Below, piece after piece: positions 10,701 to 18,045 of a stretch of 64,000 nt of DNA (within the stretch, counting starts at the first letter, position 1; the number at the start of each line of letters is the position of its first letter). The position numbers and the translations under genes were made by a program. The stretch lies in contig OX453272.1 of NCBI GenBank assembly GCA_949710005.1, positions 2,757,696 through 2,821,695 on the forward strand, given 5' to 3'. The notes below the pieces were generated by a model. The model ran no database searches. It saw only the letters and a list, made by a program, of their open reading frames with translations, and had not been told where the DNA came from. This DNA is from Ricordea florida (taxonomy: Eukaryota; Cnidaria; Anthozoa; Corallimorpharia; Ricordeidae).

Positions 10701-12214
10701 TTGGAGGCCCCAGTATTATATTTATGAGATATGCGGAGGCAGAAAAAACAATGATTCGCTCTCATAAATATAAAAATCCGGAAAATTGTGTGCGAATTGT
10801 TGGTTATGACGCAAATGGGTTATATCTATCCTGTTCTGGACAAGAAATGCCATGCGGGAAAGAAGAATGCATTGCTATTGAAAATCCATCGGATCCTGAA
10901 TTTATTAAGAAGATTTGCAAAGATATTCTTACTGGAAATCTTTTCGGATTTTGTCAAGTTGATATCCATGTCCCCGTTCATCTAAAAGAAAAGTTTGAAG
11001 AATTTTCTCCCTTATTCATTGTAGATGAAGTTCCTGAATATTTAGTACCAGAGCACATGAAAGAATATCAATTAGCGACAGGTAGAAAACATCTAAAAGA
11101 CAATAAAAAATTGCTTGGTGTCAACAAGGCAAAAAAGATATTTTTATATACACCTATGATAAAATGGTATCTTAATCATGGTTTGGAGATTACCGCAATC
11201 CATAATATTTTAAAGTATAAATCAGGGAGGCCCTTTGGATTTTTCCCAAAAGAGGTGGCAGACGCAAGAAGAAATGGAGATATTGAGGTTTTATTGGAAA
11301 AACTAAGTAAAGCCTTTGATGAAAACAAGATTGATGATGTGGTAAAAATTACCAATGAATTAAACCAATTCCCTGATATATTTAAAGTTATTGAAGAAAA
11401 TAAAGATATAAAAGTACTGATTGAAAAACTAAAACCAAAGTACAAAGGCTGTAAAGAATTAGCAGACACAAATAAACTTAGGGGAAATTCTTTCTACGGA
11501 AAAATGATAGAAGATAAAGAAAAACATAATATCACAAGGTATACTCAGGATGAGGAAGAGGTTGAAAAAGCCCTAAGATCTGCTTTCTTCGAGGATCTTA
11601 ATGAAATAAATGACACATATGAAATAATAAAACGAAAAAGATTAATAAAAATAGACAGACCCTATCAATGCGGAATCGCGGTTTATCAGCTGGCAAAATT
11701 AAGAATGCTGGAATTCTATTACGATTTTCTGGATAAATATCTAGATAGAAAGGATTTTGAGTTGATTCAAATGGATACAGATTCAATGTACATAGCAATT
11801 TCATCAGAAAATTTGGATGATATTATAAAAACCGAAATGAGAGAAGAATACTTTAGTGGTGGGAAAGAAAAATTCTTATCGACTTCTAAATATCATGATA
11901 AGACTCCGGGGTTGTTCAAAAAAGAGTTTGACGGGATTAGAATGATTGCAATTTCTTCAAAATGTTATTACGCGGAGGATGAGAAAGGAAAGGCAAAGTA
12001 TAGTTGTAAAGGTACAATTCATAGACAAAACGAAATGAACTGGGATAGATACATGTCAGCTTTGAAAGGGTCAATTGATATGTCACAAAATACAGGTTTT
12101 AGAATCAATGATAACCAAATTGTGACATATACACAAATTAAAAAAGGATTGAATGCTTATTACGATAAAAGATGGGTTTATGAGGATGGAATTCACACAA
12201 AACCATTATATTAG
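7790..12214 (+). CDS. Protein-primed family B DNA polymerase with OTU-like, zinc-finger and endonuclease-like N-terminal modules
   Basis: This 1474-aa protein replicates the element by protein priming. Exonuclease motifs: ExoI D638-x-E640, ExoII around N738...YD743, ExoIII Y868-x3-D872. Polymerase motifs: A at D1007-x3-LY (DANGLYL), B at NSFYG (1233-1237), C at D1329-T-D1331 and KxY at 1391-1393; all catalytic residues are present. The N-terminus (1-300) is very lysine-rich and has a 20-residue tandem repeat at 68-107. Cys340 in DNLCVWRC and His448 in NNHCFFIKDLD form an OTU-type cysteine peptidase-like pattern. A C2H2/C2HC finger lies at 464-485. A VSR/restriction-like segment with FDGYEP...EFYGCKWHGCPC lies at 560-583. 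The ATG lies inside the terminal repeat. The 3' end overlaps the convergent integrase gene by 9 bp. Confidence 0.95.
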   Translation: MVQNKNSEEKPGKNGKTIRSLIIERLEKIIKKKGKFLPKNVVIKKLRKNPKIDRFFDKYPDQLQKIFREKPRRRKLAPTFIKPQKLIREIPRMRKLAPTFIKPQKPILDELVPEINVPILKPINKRLEDLMNENIIKLTNSKKSQSKKKGKNFSDSVRDELKEKTKKKRTIVLKIISLNPYEEDPLLPDNRNDIIRIWRDLNNDLTETIFNQLEPQIDMGVRIVFSFTALIQRGNGEIAYHFHTFRSGGTFNSLSEIKKYIERCEGERLSLEGDAWMRAYLPPEKKINKPGVNEAGVEFTEVQIKVINTRQPLVGCGRLPDELRKKRCIYSVDDKDDNLCVWRCLAILMNICDGKQNPQKIKKNPEKRIEKRALYLARTFYGKKKLKKEDVRSTKLVDFEKISKTFSINIRAYEQKDISNFKVWKLVFGKNNFKDNLPTLNLGLYNNHCFFIKDLDLLAKNWVCQGCKQKFTRHEDLKRHFSDETCTGGKTKIVCTGEKIKHIMNESDKVFYGGKINFSYKACRWIEHQSKIIGKHIHHGLCGHGGERCYRDEEGNEILFDGYEPETKTVFEFYGCKWHGCPCSATDKIKYNKTIERENMIKILGYNLVSVWECENPELPNIWFKKKFNPYPYFIDYDFEGLLQKEDKQITDDLIFTHTHIPVSVAIIDNLTKKPVFLYNQNPDLLIKEFVEKFEEIRKIIVEKVREEYPLPDQDSLQKNVLQKYEEWCNQVPVFGFNSGKYDINLVKKHFIKHMTDKTRDIFIAKKQNRYMFLTTPNFKFLDIMSYLAPGVSFDSWCKANNCEAKKLVLPYEKLDGYDKLSLVGPVKHEDFYSSLKKKNISKEEYEEYLLEFEKRGCVTMLDWLKEYNLNDVIPFLEALEKTRSLYYPDEIDISKDAVSIPGVSMRAVLNKYQKMKKKGDPELYAPGQYCIHRCNKICNDEFCKKCYKIRKDCKICDKNKIYKLLKTGMVGGPSIIFMRYAEAEKTMIRSHKYKNPENCVRIVGYDANGLYLSCSGQEMPCGKEECIAIENPSDPEFIKKICKDILTGNLFGFCQVDIHVPVHLKEKFEEFSPLFIVDEVPEYLVPEHMKEYQLATGRKHLKDNKKLLGVNKAKKIFLYTPMIKWYLNHGLEITAIHNILKYKSGRPFGFFPKEVADARRNGDIEVLLEKLSKAFDENKIDDVVKITNELNQFPDIFKVIEENKDIKVLIEKLKPKYKGCKELADTNKLRGNSFYGKMIEDKEKHNITRYTQDEEEVEKALRSAFFEDLNEINDTYEIIKRKRLIKIDRPYQCGIAVYQLAKLRMLEFYYDFLDKYLDRKDFELIQMDTDSMYIAISSENLDDIIKTEMREEYFSGGKEKFLSTSKYHDKTPGLFKKEFDGIRMIAISSKCYYAEDEKGKAKYSCKGTIHRQNEMNWDRYMSALKGSIDMSQNTGFRINDNQIVTYTQIKKGLNAYYDKRWVYEDGIHTKPLY

Positions 12215-13195
12215 AACAGAATTAGGGGGTAACTCTGTATCATCCGGAATAACCTGTAATTCTTCACGAACAAAACCTCTTCTTGGGCCGTCCTCTAAAA
12301 AGTATAAAACAGGCTGATTGGGAGAAATTCTACTTCCAGAAATATAATAAACTTTTATACTCCAAATGGGATCTGTGGCTCTTCTTCTTTCTCCACCCTC
12401 AAGTTCGCCCGGAGATAATAAATATCTAACCGTAACTTCAGTTGGTAGTCTAACCTCATCAAGACCCACCACACGTTTGTAATTTTTGGGTTCAATATCA
12501 ATCTCTTTCATTTTTATAGCCTCATCTGGCTCTTTACCTGTTATTCTGTTTTTCGTATTATTCAAAGTTTTTAGAATATCTGGTAATCTTTTCACCCATA
12601 CCCTTGATCGATCATTACTAATCATTTCTTGCGCATATTGATGACTAAATAATCTTTCTCCTAATATTCTGTTTGCGTTTTCCACAAATGCTTGTGCTCT
12701 ATGATTACCAGCTTCACTTCTTTGCATTTTCACATTATGGTAATTCATGAGTTTACTAACTTCTCCCATAAATTCTTTACCAGGATCAACCATTAATGTT
12801 TTTGGGAATTTCAATCTTCTAGAATATATTTTCTTAAAAGCTTCTGATATCTCTCGACTTTCTTTTGAGGTTAATGGCTCAGCATCTTTATATCTCGAGG
12901 CGATATCAATCACAACTAACGCATATTTATATGTTTTTCTTCTAACTTTATCATGCGGTAAAAATAATAAATCTGCTTGGTGAATCTGGTTGGGTTGATC
13001 CACAGTCCAGTGAGGTCTAGGTATATATTTAGGAGCAGGTAGATAGATTTGCCATATTGCTTGTTTCTCTAACCACCGTTTTGTCTCATTTTCATTTACT
13101 CTAGCCTTCTCTGCCAATTTAGTAATTGCAGAATATCCTTTCCAATACCCTTCGGCCGAATAATATATTTTTGTGAGAATATTTTCGTTGCTCAT
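12206..13195 (-). CDS. Retroviral-type DDE integrase of the Polinton
   Basis: This 329-aa protein should insert the element with a short target duplication. Residues ~10-52 form an HTH-like N-terminal region ending in a WLEKQ motif. The RNase H-fold core (rve family) has D75 (HQADLLFLP), D137 (MVDPGKEF) and E172 (AFVENANR), a D,D-34-E triad. The C-terminal third (~275-318) has the Tudor/SH3-like pattern ending in a GFVREELQV block that is usual in Polinton integrases. It is divergent from the small gene at 13226 and shares a 31-bp promoter region with it. All catalytic residues are intact, which agrees with the clean 5-bp duplication at the ends. Confidence 0.92.
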   Translation of the reverse strand: MSNENILTKIYYSAEGYWKGYSAITKLAEKARVNENETKRWLEKQAIWQIYLPAPKYIPRPHWTVDQPNQIHQADLLFLPHDKVRRKTYKYALVVIDIASRYKDAEPLTSKESREISEAFKKIYSRRLKFPKTLMVDPGKEFMGEVSKLMNYHNVKMQRSEAGNHRAQAFVENANRILGERLFSHQYAQEMISNDRSRVWVKRLPDILKTLNNTKNRITGKEPDEAIKMKEIDIEPKNYKRVVGLDEVRLPTEVTVRYLLSPGELEGGERRRATDPIWSIKVYYISGSRISPNQPVLYFLEDGPRRGFVREELQVIPDDTELPPNSVLI

Positions 13196-13222
13196 TTAAA
13201 AATAAACAAGTATCTTATAAAT
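13194..13222. promoter_or_regulatory. Divergent promoter between integrase and the small gene
   Basis: On the plus strand ATTTAAAAATA begins 32 nt before the ATG at 13226. On the minus strand ATTTATAAG begins 27 nt before the integrase ATG at 13195. AGTATCTTATAAAT (13209-13222) is repeated before the capsid gene at 13428-13441. Confidence 0.45.
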
Positions 13223-13225
13223 CAA

Positions 13226-13417
13226 ATGGTGTCGGAGGAAGAAAAAATAAAATTTACCGAATACCAAATTAATATTATGAAAAAAATTATCAGAAAAAAA
13301 ATTTTATATATGCAAGATGGCGACCAAATTTTTAATGTTTTAATTTTAATTCCTGAGGCGAGAGAAGGTTTATTAAAACATATCGATAGGTTAGAAAATA
13401 GAGCAACACAGGTTTAA
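13226..13417 (+). CDS. Small charged protein of unknown function
   Basis: This 63-aa protein is lysine- and glutamate-rich with a likely helix at residues 10-28. No known domain was recognised. It starts just after the TATCTTATAAAT motif that also precedes the capsid gene, in head-to-head orientation with the integrase. Its stop is 29 bp before the ATG of the capsid gene. The promoter-like sequence and position in the structural block support a real gene, but its small size leaves doubt. Confidence 0.55.
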   Translation: MVSEEEKIKFTEYQINIMKKIIRKKILYMQDGDQIFNVLILIPEAREGLLKHIDRLENRATQV

Positions 13418-13446
13418 AGGTTAACCAAAGTATCTTATAAATTACA
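13412..13446 (+). promoter_or_regulatory. Promoter region of the major capsid gene
   Basis: GTTTAAAGG begins 35 nt before the ATG and is followed by AAAGTATCTTATAAATTACA directly against the start codon. Confidence 0.5.
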
Positions 13447-14685
13447 ATGACGTCTGAAAAAATTAATCCAAACAGAATTCCCAAGGAACCATTTGGTTTG
13501 AAAGCAGAATCAACACTGAATAGAATTACTCTAAATCCATCCACAGCCAGTCCGGGAGAAACATTATACATAAATATTCCAAAACTCGCCGAGAATTTGG
13601 TGATTGTGCCGGGAAGTGTATCTCTTCTATTTGATTTAGATGTTGAGGGTCATGCGAATAATACAGTTGTGAATAATGTGGGTCGTAATCTTGTAACCAG
13701 ACTGAAAGTTCTTTTTGGAGGAGAAACATTGCAAGATACCCAAAGATATGATTTATTTCAAACATATCATGATTTATTCTTAACTGAAGAAGAGCGTGAG
13801 GATAGATTAAAACAAGGTATTTCTTCGTTAAATATTAGAAAACTTAGAACAAAATCTGGAGATGTGAAAACACAAGATACAAAAGAAGTTGCTCTCGCTA
13901 ATGTTCATGGTTCAAAGTACAGAATACCAATAAATCATCCTATTCTAAACGATCATGGCGTTTTTTATCCAAAAGCGCTGGAAAATCATCTTATATTTGA
14001 GATTACACTTGCCCCAATCGCTAATATTCTTATTTATTCTGACACAACTAAAGCACCATCTTATTCAATCAAAAACTTAGAGTTAGAATATTCTTCAATT
14101 TCTAGTGAATACTTAGCCCGTGAGGCTCAAGCAGCTTATCAAGTTGGTAAAGGATTCTTTTATGAAAATATTACCTTGCACAAAACTTTTACATTTTCCA
14201 TTGGCGGGGATGGCGTTATTAATCAGCATATTAATTTACCGAGAAGATCAATGACTGGGGTATTATTTTTGTTTTTAATGCCTCAAGCTGCAGGAGCAAG
14301 GGATTCTGAAAATTTTTATAATCCTGGTATATCTTCCGTTGAAATTGATGTTGATGGCGTACCAAATAGAATATACTCTAGGGGAATGATTCCGTCCGAT
14401 CTTTGGGAATCCGTGAAGAAACGATTCCGGCCAACGGGAGAACAAATTTCATTGAAAGAAAAAGAATTTTACGCGGATAAGTTTGCTCTTTGGGTTGATA
14501 CTAGAACTCATCCAGATAATGGTATTCATGGCGGCGGACTTGCTCTAAATAATACCCACGATGGTGTAAAAATAGAAATTAAACGAAAACAGAGCGGATC
14601 TGGAACCGTAACTTGTCATATGTTTGTTGTAGCGGATGCAATGATGGAGATTATGAATTCAAGTTTGAGAGCAATTAAGTACTGA
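13447..14685 (+). CDS. Major capsid protein-like, double jelly-roll (hexon) type
   Basis: This 412-aa protein has no signal peptide or membrane segment and is rich in predicted beta strands. The N-terminal half carries a pattern I associate with cnidarian Polinton/adintovirus capsid genes: a leading LNRITLNPST segment, LVIVPGSVSLLFDLDVEG, RNLVTRLKVLFGGETLQ and YDLFQTYHDLFLTEEER. The second half ends with KIEIKRKQSGSGTVTCHMFV. It lies just upstream of the packaging ATPase, the normal position of an MCP in this lineage. At 412 aa it is shorter than many Polinton MCPs, so structure prediction would be needed to confirm two jelly rolls. Trimeric capsomers are inferred from family knowledge. Confidence 0.7.
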   Translation: MTSEKINPNRIPKEPFGLKAESTLNRITLNPSTASPGETLYINIPKLAENLVIVPGSVSLLFDLDVEGHANNTVVNNVGRNLVTRLKVLFGGETLQDTQRYDLFQTYHDLFLTEEEREDRLKQGISSLNIRKLRTKSGDVKTQDTKEVALANVHGSKYRIPINHPILNDHGVFYPKALENHLIFEITLAPIANILIYSDTTKAPSYSIKNLELEYSSISSEYLAREAQAAYQVGKGFFYENITLHKTFTFSIGGDGVINQHINLPRRSMTGVLFLFLMPQAAGARDSENFYNPGISSVEIDVDGVPNRIYSRGMIPSDLWESVKKRFRPTGEQISLKEKEFYADKFALWVDTRTHPDNGIHGGGLALNNTHDGVKIEIKRKQSGSGTVTCHMFVVADAMMEIMNSSLRAIKY

Positions 14686-14698
14686 CCAAAGGGAAGAA

Positions 14699-14707
14699 TC
14701 TAAAAAC
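14699..14707 (+). promoter_or_regulatory. Promoter motif TCTAAAAAC for the packaging ATPase
   Basis: It begins 33 nt before the ATG at 14732; the same 9-mer precedes the 139-aa gene at the same spacing. Confidence 0.5.
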
Positions 14708-14731
14708 ATAATGTTATGATACAAAAAAATC

Positions 14732-15358
14732 ATGGAAGATTTGCGAGATAAAATACCATTCCATTGTATTATAACAGGACCCACAAATTGCGGAAAAACA
14801 AAGTACTTAATTGAACAGCTCCGTGGCCCATTCCGGAAAGTTTTTGAATATATTGTGTTAATTTGTCCAACCTATTCTAAAAATAAAACCTATAATAATT
14901 TTGCCCGAGGAGATAAACATTTCTATGTATTATCGCCGGATGCAAGTAATTCAGATGAGATCAATGAATTGTTAAATGATTGCCAAATTTTATTCTCCGG
15001 TACGAATACATTAATAATTCTAGATGATTGCGCTGTTTCCTCCGATCTGAAGAAAAGATCGAATAAGTTTATAGATTTAGCATTCTCCGGAAGGCATCAT
15101 GGATTATCAATGTGGGTTTTAACTCAGCAATTGACATCGATAGCAAAACCATTCCGAGAAAATGTAGCCTGCGTTGTTACTTTTCATAATCCTTCCCAGA
15201 AAGGGATGAAAATGTTTTTTGAAGATTATGGCGGCGATTTGGATTATGAATTAGGGAAAAAGTTTGTACAACTACTAAAAACCGAAAAATATTCTAGACT
15301 TTGTTTGAGTTTGCGTTACCCATTTAATTGCTATTTAGAGATTCCCGAAGTGATTTAA
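14732..15358 (+). CDS. FtsK/A32-type genome-packaging ATPase
   Basis: This 208-aa P-loop ATPase is predicted to pump DNA into preformed capsids. Walker A is GPTNCGKT (16-23), Walker B is LIILDD (94-99), and a sensor-like TQQL motif lies at 131-134. SGRHHGLSMW (119-128) is typical of the A32/HerA-FtsK packaging family of Polintons, adintoviruses, virophages and NCLDVs. Length fits the family's usual 200-260 aa. It follows the capsid gene by 46 bp and is followed after 5 bp by the next ORF, so the structural genes form a tight plus-strand array. Confidence 0.92.
   Translation: MEDLRDKIPFHCIITGPTNCGKTKYLIEQLRGPFRKVFEYIVLICPTYSKNKTYNNFARGDKHFYVLSPDASNSDEINELLNDCQILFSGTNTLIILDDCAVSSDLKKRSNKFIDLAFSGRHHGLSMWVLTQQLTSIAKPFRENVACVVTFHNPSQKGMKMFFEDYGGDLDYELGKKFVQLLKTEKYSRLCLSLRYPFNCYLEIPEVI
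15334..15343 (+). promoter_or_regulatory. Promoter motif ATTTAGAGAT for the 182-aa gene
   Basis: It begins 30 nt before the ATG at 15364 and lies inside the 3' end of the ATPase gene, so the motif is embedded in coding sequence. This supports the 15364 start over an upstream ATG at 15328. Confidence 0.4.
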
Positions 15359-15363
15359 CAAAT

Positions 15364-15912
15364 ATGACAAACGTAGAAGATTATATTAAAGAAAATACCG
15401 ACCGACCTAATGGAGAAACGGTAAAGGATGATAATGAACTTGAAATAAAACAAGAATCACTTGCCATTCTCGCAGCCTTGGGAACAACAAAGGAATATTT
15501 GGGGGCTGAAATGAGCCTGGGCGATATAAAGAAATTATCTGCAAAAGATGTTGAAAAGTATTTTAATCGTTATCAAGCGGTAATGGGCAAGAAAATTAAT
15601 GGGGGATTAGTAGATTCATCCCTGCAATTGGTTTCCAAACTTATTTCATATTTAGTTCCGGTTGATGATATAGAATCTCTTTACAAAGATCTGAAGAATG
15701 ATGATTTGGTAAATCGCGAACTAACAAACATTGTTGGGTTATTAGCATTGAAAGCAGGAAGATTGGCAGCACTTGCTAGCGGACTATTTCAAGTAGCTAA
15801 ACACGTAAAATTCAACAAAAATCAGCAATTTTCAAGAGAAGAACCAGTTAGTGGTGGCGCAACTAATCAGGAAACTAAGCAATCTGCTGAAGGTGTTGAT
15901 ACAGTATATTAA
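15364..15912 (+). CDS. Unrecognised structural-block protein, 182 aa
   Basis: The frame extends upstream to an ATG at 15328 inside the ATPase gene. I prefer the ATG at 15364 because it clears the ATPase stop and has the motif at -30. The protein is acidic at the N-terminus and then helical, with LAKDVEKYFNRY-like heptads. A moderately hydrophobic alanine/leucine-rich helix (about 118-140, LLALKAGRLAALASGLF) could associate with a membrane or core. It has a polar, glycine-poor C-terminal tail. No known family was recognised. Position next to the MCP and ATPase suggests a minor virion protein. Confidence 0.65.
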   Translation: MTNVEDYIKENTDRPNGETVKDDNELEIKQESLAILAALGTTKEYLGAEMSLGDIKKLSAKDVEKYFNRYQAVMGKKINGGLVDSSLQLVSKLISYLVPVDDIESLYKDLKNDDLVNRELTNIVGLLALKAGRLAALASGLFQVAKHVKFNKNQQFSREEPVSGGATNQETKQSAEGVDTVY

Positions 15913-15917
15913 ACAGA

Positions 15918-15926
15918 TCTAAAAAC
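15918..15926 (+). promoter_or_regulatory. Promoter motif TCTAAAAAC for the 139-aa gene
   Basis: It begins 32 nt before the ATG at 15950. Confidence 0.5.
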
Positions 15927-15949
15927 TTATTTGTAGCATCTAAATAACA

Positions 15950-16369
15950 ATGTCTGAACAAAGTGTAGGAGGAGATGCGGAGCAAATTACTACTGATCCC
16001 AAACCAGATACTAAAAAGAGGGAGAAAGATCCAAAAAAAGTCGCAGCTGGTAAGAAATTAGCTGAATATAATAAAAAAGCAAAAGAAGCATTAGCTAGGG
16101 AGATTAAACGTGAGACGCAAAACGAAAATGAAGATAATCAAGAAAAGACAAATAATGATTATAAATCGTGGCTTCCAGAGTTATCTTTTACTACTGTTTT
16201 ATCTGTTGTTGGATTGGGGTTTACAGCATTCGATCTTTTTATGAGATATAAGGAAAAAGCAAGAGATGAATATTCCAATAGGATAGCTGATTTATCGCAA
16301 GTTCCTCAATTACCACAACCAAAAAAGATACCATTTTCTGTAGCTCCAAAATCTTTAGGAATGGAATAA
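15950..16369 (+). CDS. Basic single-pass membrane protein, possible core protein
   Basis: This is a 139-aa protein. Residues 20-57 are strongly basic and helical (DPKKVAAGKKLAEYNKKAKE), followed by an acidic/asparagine stretch. One membrane segment lies at ~79-98 (FTTVLSVVGLGFTAFDLF), and a proline-rich tail ends PKSLGME. The basic part suits DNA binding and the membrane segment suits an internal lipid layer or a membrane-active virion component; both are inferences. The DPKKVAAGKKLA pattern recurs, in my memory, in cnidarian Polinton-type predicted proteins, but no characterised family is known to me. Confidence 0.65.
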   Translation: MSEQSVGGDAEQITTDPKPDTKKREKDPKKVAAGKKLAEYNKKAKEALAREIKRETQNENEDNQEKTNNDYKSWLPELSFTTVLSVVGLGFTAFDLFMRYKEKARDEYSNRIADLSQVPQLPQPKKIPFSVAPKSLGME

Positions 16370-16380
16370 TCTCAAAAGTC

Positions 16381-16390
16381 ATTTAAAAGT
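16381..16390 (+). promoter_or_regulatory. Promoter motif ATTTAAAAGT for the 72-aa gene
   Basis: It begins 33 nt before the ATG at 16414. Confidence 0.5.
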
Positions 16391-16413
16391 TTCTCAATGA
16401 TACAGTAAAAATT

Positions 16414-16632
16414 ATGTCAACCGAAAACAAACTTGTGAAAACTGTAACTGATTCGGCGGTACTTATCGGATTAGGAGCTGGAGTTGGTTATGTGGCTAAA
16501 AAGGTAATGAAAGAATCATTTTTGAGTGACCCATCCTCTAGTATTACAAATTATGCAAAATGGGTTGCAGTATTATCCGGAAGTATGTATCTAAAAACAT
16601 ATTTAGAGGATCAGAAGATTTTACCAAAATAA
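16414..16632 (+). CDS. Small two-pass membrane protein, 72 aa
   Basis: Two hydrophobic segments (about 14-30, glycine-rich IGLGAGVGYVA, and 46-62) flank a short polar loop, with lysine at both ends. It ends one base before the ATG of the next gene. Together with the following 130-aa protein it forms a pair of compact membrane genes. Function is unknown; a virion membrane or lysis-type role is possible but unsupported. Confidence 0.6.
   Translation: MSTENKLVKTVTDSAVLIGLGAGVGYVAKKVMKESFLSDPSSSITNYAKWVAVLSGSMYLKTYLEDQKILPK
16601..16610 (+). promoter_or_regulatory. Promoter motif ATTTAGAGGA for the 130-aa gene
   Basis: It begins 33 nt before the ATG at 16634 and lies inside the preceding coding sequence. 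Confidence 0.35.
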
Positions 16633-16633
16633 A

Positions 16634-17026
16634 ATGGCGACAATATTAATGATGGGGATAGGAGCAATATTGAATGCAACGGCATTTACCGGAGGAAATA
16701 TTCTTGCAAAATATTTATCTGGACGCAATGTGGATACGGAAAAAATACGACACGATAAAGCAATGGAAAAATATCAAAGAGATTACGAAGCATATCAGGA
16801 AAAAAGACAAAAAATGCTTGATTGGAAAATGAAGAAAAAAGATGAAAAATATCAAGCAGCAAAAAATATTTCTACTACAAATCAGGCTTTTGAATTGTAC
16901 GGTCAAATGACTGAACCCAAATTCTCTGATTATTACAAACCAAACGATGACCAAAAGACTGGGGAAATGGTATATGTCGGAGCCGGAATGTTAGGTTTGG
17001 GGTATGCGGTAAGTAAAATATTATAA
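16634..17026 (+). CDS. Hairpin-topology membrane protein with central coiled coil, 130 aa
   Basis: An N-terminal hydrophobic segment (1-27) and a C-terminal one (~112-130, glycine-rich) bracket a highly charged central helix (about 35-80) with heptad character (EKYQRDYEAYQEKRQKM). Proteins with this layout appear in my memory of cnidarian virus-like elements but have no assigned function. It is the last plus-strand gene before the hairpin at 17038-17068 and converges on the SSB-like gene. Confidence 0.62.
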   Translation: MATILMMGIGAILNATAFTGGNILAKYLSGRNVDTEKIRHDKAMEKYQRDYEAYQEKRQKMLDWKMKKKDEKYQAAKNISTTNQAFELYGQMTEPKFSDYYKPNDDQKTGEMVYVGAGMLGLGYAVSKIL

Positions 17027-17037
17027 ATTATTATTTT

Positions 17038-17068
17038 GTTATGTAACCCAGTAATTGGGTTATATAAC
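17038..17068. terminator. Hairpin in convergent junction (130-aa gene / SSB-like gene)
   Basis: GTTATGTAACCCA pairs with TGGGTTATATAAC (12 of 13 positions) around a 5-nt loop. It lies in the 56-bp gap between converging stops. A sister hairpin with the same outer sequence lies at 22341-22370. Confidence 0.6.
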
Positions 17069-17082
17069 ACAAGGTATTATGA

Positions 17083-17946
17083 TTAGTTCTCCACTAAATC
17101 AAAACTCCTCCCGCGGGTTCGGGGGCTAAAATGTCTATATTCACTTTCACTTTCATCGTCATAACCAATATAGGAAGAAGCAGATTCTCCGTCAGAAATA
17201 ATTACTTCGGGGTTATATTTTCTGCGGGGAGCCAATCTTTTAATTTCTTTTTTCGTTTCGACAAGGGCATCATAAAGTTTTACCTGTAAAGAAATACATC
17301 TTCCAATAAATATTGATTCAATTTTAATAGAACACTCTGCGTAGCAACCTTTATTGATTAAATCTTGGGGGATTATTGTTCCATTGCAATCCTCACTTCT
17401 AATATCATAAAATTTCGTAAGAAATTCTCCTTGTTTGTAGGAAATTAATTTGGGGTATAATGTTGGTCCCCTATCTGGAACTCTTTGCATATAAGGTTTA
17501 TTTTTACCATCTTCAATTTTTTCCATTTTCCAATAGAGAGGATTTAAACCTCCCTTTGATCTGGTGAGATCAGATCTTTCCAACTCAAATCTATCAATTT
17601 CTTCTTTATTTTCTAAAATATGATCAATGCAACAATCTACTATTTCATTAAATTTTTCTACCCATTCTTCTTCTTCATCGGTAGGTCTATTTCCGCTCCA
17701 TAAGCATAAAGGAAAAGAATAAGTTGAGAAACTTTCAGAAACTCCGAATGAATATAAGCGACCAGTTTTAATAACTAATTGTCCTTTAGTTCCATCATTA
17801 TTCCTTGAAAAAATTTTAATTCGTCTAAATTCTACCTTTGGTTTGCTACCAGGAACTTCTTGTAAAATTGGTTTAGAAAAAATCATACTTTCTTTTGGAT
17901 TATAATTCTTAATATCTTCTATTAGTTGAGTATTTTCGTTCATCAT
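17083..17946 (-). CDS. Probable ssDNA-binding protein (NCLDV I3/DUF5871-like)
   Basis: This is a 287-aa soluble protein. Residues ~55-100 (GQLVIKTGRLYSFGV, then SFPLCLWSGNRPTDEEEEWV) match a pattern I associate with a predicted OB-fold SSB family of large DNA viruses, related to poxvirus I3. The C-terminal ~35 residues are acidic and serine-rich, as in many SSBs. It is transcribed opposite to the virion genes and has the TTGATTTAAAAG promoter form shared with the polymerase. An SSB would suit protein-primed strand-displacement replication. The family assignment is from memory and needs a profile or structure search. Two adjacent ATGs (17946, 17943) are possible starts. Confidence 0.55.
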   Translation of the reverse strand: MMNENTQLIEDIKNYNPKESMIFSKPILQEVPGSKPKVEFRRIKIFSRNNDGTKGQLVIKTGRLYSFGVSESFSTYSFPLCLWSGNRPTDEEEEWVEKFNEIVDCCIDHILENKEEIDRFELERSDLTRSKGGLNPLYWKMEKIEDGKNKPYMQRVPDRGPTLYPKLISYKQGEFLTKFYDIRSEDCNGTIIPQDLINKGCYAECSIKIESIFIGRCISLQVKLYDALVETKKEIKRLAPRRKYNPEVIISDGESASSYIGYDDESESEYRHFSPRTRGRSFDLVEN

Positions 17947-17973
17947 TTTATTTCTTTCATTTATTCCTCTTTT

Positions 17974-17985
17974 CTTTTAAATCAA
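17974..17985 (-). promoter_or_regulatory. Promoter motif TTGATTTAAAAG for the SSB-like gene
   Basis: ATTTAAAAG begins 36 nt before the ATG at 17946; the TTG prefix matches the polymerase promoter. Confidence 0.5.
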
Positions 17986-18013
17986 TTTTGATTTTATTTC
18001 CGGCTCAAGTTAG

Positions 18014-18022
18014 TCTAAAGAT
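18014..18022 (+). promoter_or_regulatory. Promoter motif TCTAAAGAT for the 406-aa gene
   Basis: It begins 32 nt before the ATG at 18046. Confidence 0.5.
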
Positions 18023-18045
18023 TTATTACTGATGAGTAAAAAATC

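Noticed and set aside
15328-15363. Upstream ATG extending the 182-aa protein into the ATPase gene
   Set aside because: The ATG at 15364 clears the ATPase stop and has the element's motif at the right distance.
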